Shown piece after piece: positions 62,192 to 64,000 of a stretch of DNA of 64,000 nucleotides. The notes below the pieces were generated by a model. The model was not told the DNA's origin, did no database searches, and saw only the letters and a list, made by a program, of their open reading frames with translations. Source of the stretch: Actinocatenispora sera (lineage in GTDB: Bacteria; Actinomycetota; Actinomycetes; Mycobacteriales; Micromonosporaceae); the NCBI RefSeq assembly GCF_018324685.1, contig NZ_AP023354.1:1736001-1800000 (forward strand). The letters are read 5' to 3'. The position numbers and the translations under genes are program-made. How positions within the stretch are numbered: the stretch's first letter is position 1; every line of letters begins with the position of its first letter.

Positions 62192-62613
62192 CGTGGCGAT
62201 GCGCAGTTCGATGGTTCCGGGTCCAGATCGTCGCACGCGAATGCCAGCACGTCATGCCCCTTACGGCGTGTGGCGCCGGATCGTTTGGAGTGCTCGTCGG
62301 CGGTATCGCCGCATCTCGCATCGTGCAAGCTGTTGTCGGCCGGATGCACGGTTCGCCACTCCCGGGCATTGCGCGAACTCCCGGTTGTTTGTCAGGCTGG
62401 GCTGGGGAGGCCGACGGGGCCGGGCACGCGGGGAGCTCGGCCGATGCCCGGTACGGATGTGCCCCGGGGCGCTGGTGGCCCCGGGGCCGGGACGAAGCGG
62501 GACCCAATGGCGGGTCCTAGAGTGGGATCGCGGCGACGGGTTGGGGGAACTCGGCCCCGGCTGACCGTCGCTCCCGACCGGTCGGCCTCCGATGACGGCT
62601 CGGGAGGTATGGC
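62192..62613. other. non-coding region between the diguanylate cyclase and the FHA gene
   Basis: These 422 bp contain no supported gene. A GC palindrome pair (62461-62470 with 62480-62489) and a TAGAGT -10-like box (62518-62523) for the FHA gene are the only features I see. No promoter for the cyclase is obvious. Confidence 0.5.
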
Positions 62614-63039
62614 ATGAGTGAAGGCCTGCAACGGCACCCGGAGCTGGACGACGGGCTACGGCCGCTGGATGCGACGACCCGGCTGGAGCGCACCACGTTG
62701 CCGGGCGAGGCCATGGCGACGGCGGACACCGACCGACCGCCGGCCGGTACCGCGCTGCTGGTCACGGTGCGCGGGCCGGGCCTCGGAAACCGGTACCCGG
62801 TGGACGGCCCGACGGTGACGATCGGCCGGCATCCCGAGTCCGACATCCGGTTGGAGGACGTGACGGTGTCGCGGCGGCACGCCCAGCTGCGCGTCGTGGA
62901 CGGTTCGTACACGGTCGCCGACCTCGGCAGCCTCAACGGGACGTACGTGAACCAGGAACGGATCGAGTCGATCGCGCTGGAGGACGGCGACGAGATCCAG
63001 ATCGGCAAGTTCCGGCTGATGCTGCGCGTCGGTCACTGA
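62614..63039 (+). CDS. FHA-domain protein (GarA-like)
   Basis: This 141-residue protein has one C-terminal FHA domain (about 52-140), with TIGRHPESDIRLEDVTVSRRHAQL and GSLNGTYVN giving the phosphothreonine-binding residues (Arg, Ser, His, Asn). The N-terminus has DATTRLERTTLPGE, a Thr-Thr segment that could be a kinase site as in GarA/OdhI (ETTS/ETTT motif), but the match is loose. It could inhibit metabolic enzymes or serve a Ser/Thr kinase pathway. ATG 62614 fits the family. Confidence 0.85.
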   Translation: MSEGLQRHPELDDGLRPLDATTRLERTTLPGEAMATADTDRPPAGTALLVTVRGPGLGNRYPVDGPTVTIGRHPESDIRLEDVTVSRRHAQLRVVDGSYTVADLGSLNGTYVNQERIESIALEDGDEIQIGKFRLMLRVGH

Positions 63040-63059
63040 CCGCCGGCCGCTGCGCACGA

Positions 63060-63092
63060 CGGCGCCCCGCTCCCAGCGGGAACGGGGCGCCG
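63060..63092. terminator. hairpin between the FHA gene and the repeat-protein gene
   Basis: CGGCGCCCCG (63060-63069) pairs with 63083-63092 around a 13-nt loop. The two flanking genes are convergent. Confidence 0.7.
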
Positions 63093-63105
63093 GCCGTCGG
63101 CACGG

Positions 63106-63633
63106 TCAGCTGGCGAACGGGTTCGCCTCGTTGCTGGTGTAGTGCACCGTGTCGTAGTTGCCGTTGAAGTCCGAGTCGGTCGTCACCGTGTCCTCGGTAC
63201 CGTTGTAGTTGACGTCCTTGGCGTCGTAGTCGTCGCTGCCGTCCAGGTTGCGGTCCAGCACGACCTCGTCGACCTTGCCGTCCTCGTTGTGGTCGTACGC
63301 CTTCTCGTCGAAGTGGCCGTCCTGGTTGGTGTCCTGGCCTGCCTCGTCGACGGTGCCGTCCTTGTTGTTGTCGGACACCTCGGTGTTCTGCCAGCCGTCA
63401 CCGTTGGTGTCGCCGGTGTGCTGCTCGAAGTAGCCGTCGTGGTTGTTGTCGTACTCGGCGGCGTCGATGGTTCCGTTCGAGTCCTCGTCATGGCCGATGA
63501 AGTCGGCTTGACCGTCGCCGTTCATGTCGGCGTACACGTAGTGCCCACCGTGGCCGTCGGACTCGGTCCAGTGGTCGTCCCAGGTGCCGTTGCCGTCCAC
63601 GTCGACCGAGGTGTCGTAGCCGTCGTCGCTCAT
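63106..63633 (-). CDS. Asp/Asn-rich calcium-loop repeat protein
   Basis: This 175-residue, very acidic protein consists almost wholly of about eleven tandem units of 11-14 residues with the pattern D-x-(D/N)-x-(D/N)-G-x-x-(D/E), for example ADMNGDGQADF, HDEDSNGTID, SDNNKDGTVDE and YDHNEDGKVDE. The loops resemble EF-hand/dockerin calcium sites without the flanking helices. No signal peptide or membrane helix is seen. It probably binds several calcium ions. ATG 63633 has a GGGAGG upstream. It lies beside an FHA gene and a response regulator; function unknown. Confidence 0.75.
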   Translation of the reverse strand: MSDDGYDTSVDVDGNGTWDDHWTESDGHGGHYVYADMNGDGQADFIGHDEDSNGTIDAAEYDNNHDGYFEQHTGDTNGDGWQNTEVSDNNKDGTVDEAGQDTNQDGHFDEKAYDHNEDGKVDEVVLDRNLDGSDDYDAKDVNYNGTEDTVTTDSDFNGNYDTVHYTSNEANPFAS

Positions 63634-63830
63634 GATGTCGTTCCCTCCCGGAGCATCCCCTGTGTTGCGCTCAGCTTATGGGCGGGGCCCGGGTCGACGT
63701 CTCCCCCATCCATGCCACGAACCCCGGGGCGAGTGGCCGGTGATGACCGCTTTGTGGCTTAACAACCGGATGTACGCTCACAGGAACCGGCCAGACAGCG
63801 CCCATTGAACTGCTAGAACGGGACTCGACC

Positions 63831-63869
63831 ATGAGCGGATGGTGGACGACGTGTGTGCCGGCCCGGTGA
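63831..63869 (+). other. possible 12-residue leader ORF before the response regulator
   Basis: ATG at 63831 opens MSGWWTTCVPAR and stops at 63867-63869, 4 bp before the GTG of the response regulator gene. It has two adjacent Trp codons. Such short Trp-rich ORFs can be attenuation leaders, but this could also be chance. No ribosome site is clear. Confidence 0.3.
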
Positions 63870-63873
63870 CGCC

Positions 63874-64000
63874 GTGAGCGAACCGGAGCGGCTGGCGGCC
63901 GAACGCATCCTGGTCGTCGAGGACGAACGCGACATCCGCGAGCTGCTCGCCCGCAGCCTCGGTTTCTCCGGATTCGAGATCGCGACCGCGGACACCGGCG
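63874..64000 (+). CDS. response regulator (partial, runs off right edge)
   Basis: The 42 visible residues begin a receiver domain. ERILVVEDERDIRELLARSLG contains the acidic pair (Glu-Asp) that holds magnesium, and GFEIATADTG continues the fold. The phosphorylated Asp lies beyond the window, as does any DNA-binding or kinase partner. GTG 63874 was chosen because the first strand follows nine residues later and the stretch before it is the small possible leader ORF. Confidence 0.85.
   Translation, partial: MSEPERLAAERILVVEDERDIRELLARSLGFSGFEIATADTG

Noticed and set aside
1-64000. CRISPR array, prophage or classical defence cluster
   Set aside because: No regularly spaced direct repeats, no integrase or phage structural genes, and no recognised defence operon are present. 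The abortive-infection name at 20.6 kb rests on weak annotation history.

Overview
The window is about 64 kb of very GC-rich DNA, read as actinomycete chromosome. The evidence is the frequent GTG starts, a WhiB-family regulator, a PonA2-type penicillin-binding protein, ECF41/SigJ and a type VII (ESX) secretion locus. The overall flavour suggests Micromonosporaceae or a near relative, but no 16S gene is present and the family is an inference. No prophage, CRISPR array or intact insertion sequence was seen.

Layout. Positions 1-11,200 hold a block whose order matches, from memory, the mycobacterial Rv3677c-Rv3683 region: metallo-hydrolase, RidA, DUF4177, two ArsA-like ATPases, WhiB4/WblA, PonA2 and a metallophosphoesterase. 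A MerR regulator, a membrane protein and a membrane-anchored protein are inserted in it, a class III cyclase lies at the left edge, and a tRNA-Pro closes it. Positions 11,400-17,400 hold an atypical SDR, a lipoprotein, two GNAT acetyltransferases, a hydrolase, two small unknown genes and a GAF-GAF-GGDEF diguanylate cyclase. Positions 17,441-17,963 hold a non-coding pair of diverged, inverted, hairpin-rich repeats. Positions 18,000-21,600 hold two TetR regulators with their likely targets and operators. Positions 21,700-24,050 hold the lysC-asd operon (aspartate pathway). Positions 24,300-29,460 hold a lipoprotein, an epimerase plus WecB/TagA/CpsF glycosyltransferase pair, and a divergent LysR/MFS pair. 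Positions 29,500-35,900 hold a cupin/NTF2-like pair, a large STAND-type ATPase, a thiolase and an oxidoreductase. Positions 36,000-37,670 hold a phosphate transport operon (DUF47-Pit) with a three-unit PHO-box-like repeat upstream. Positions 38,100-49,900 hold a drug-efflux MFS with a divergent double-HTH Lrp regulator, an AIM6-like phosphodiesterase, SigJ, a DUF402 protein, a DinG helicase, a flavin monooxygenase with its FMN reductase, an SDR, a nucleotidyltransferase and a GNAT protein.

Positions 50,000-60,700 are a type VII secretion locus: EccC, EccD, EccE and EccB plus two small helical or WXG-like candidate substrates. eccD is broken by an apparent one-base deletion in a G run as the sequence stands. 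No mycosin protease or EccA is visible in the window. The right end holds a membrane diguanylate cyclase, an FHA protein, an unusual protein made of about eleven Asp/Asn-rich calcium-loop-like repeats, and the start of a response regulator preceded by a possible tiny leader ORF.

The most distinctive items are the structured inverted repeat at 17.4-18.0 kb, whose stems show compensatory changes between copies, the broken eccD, the calcium-loop repeat protein beside the ESX locus, the triple PHO box, and a MerR-type promoter with a 19-bp spacer.
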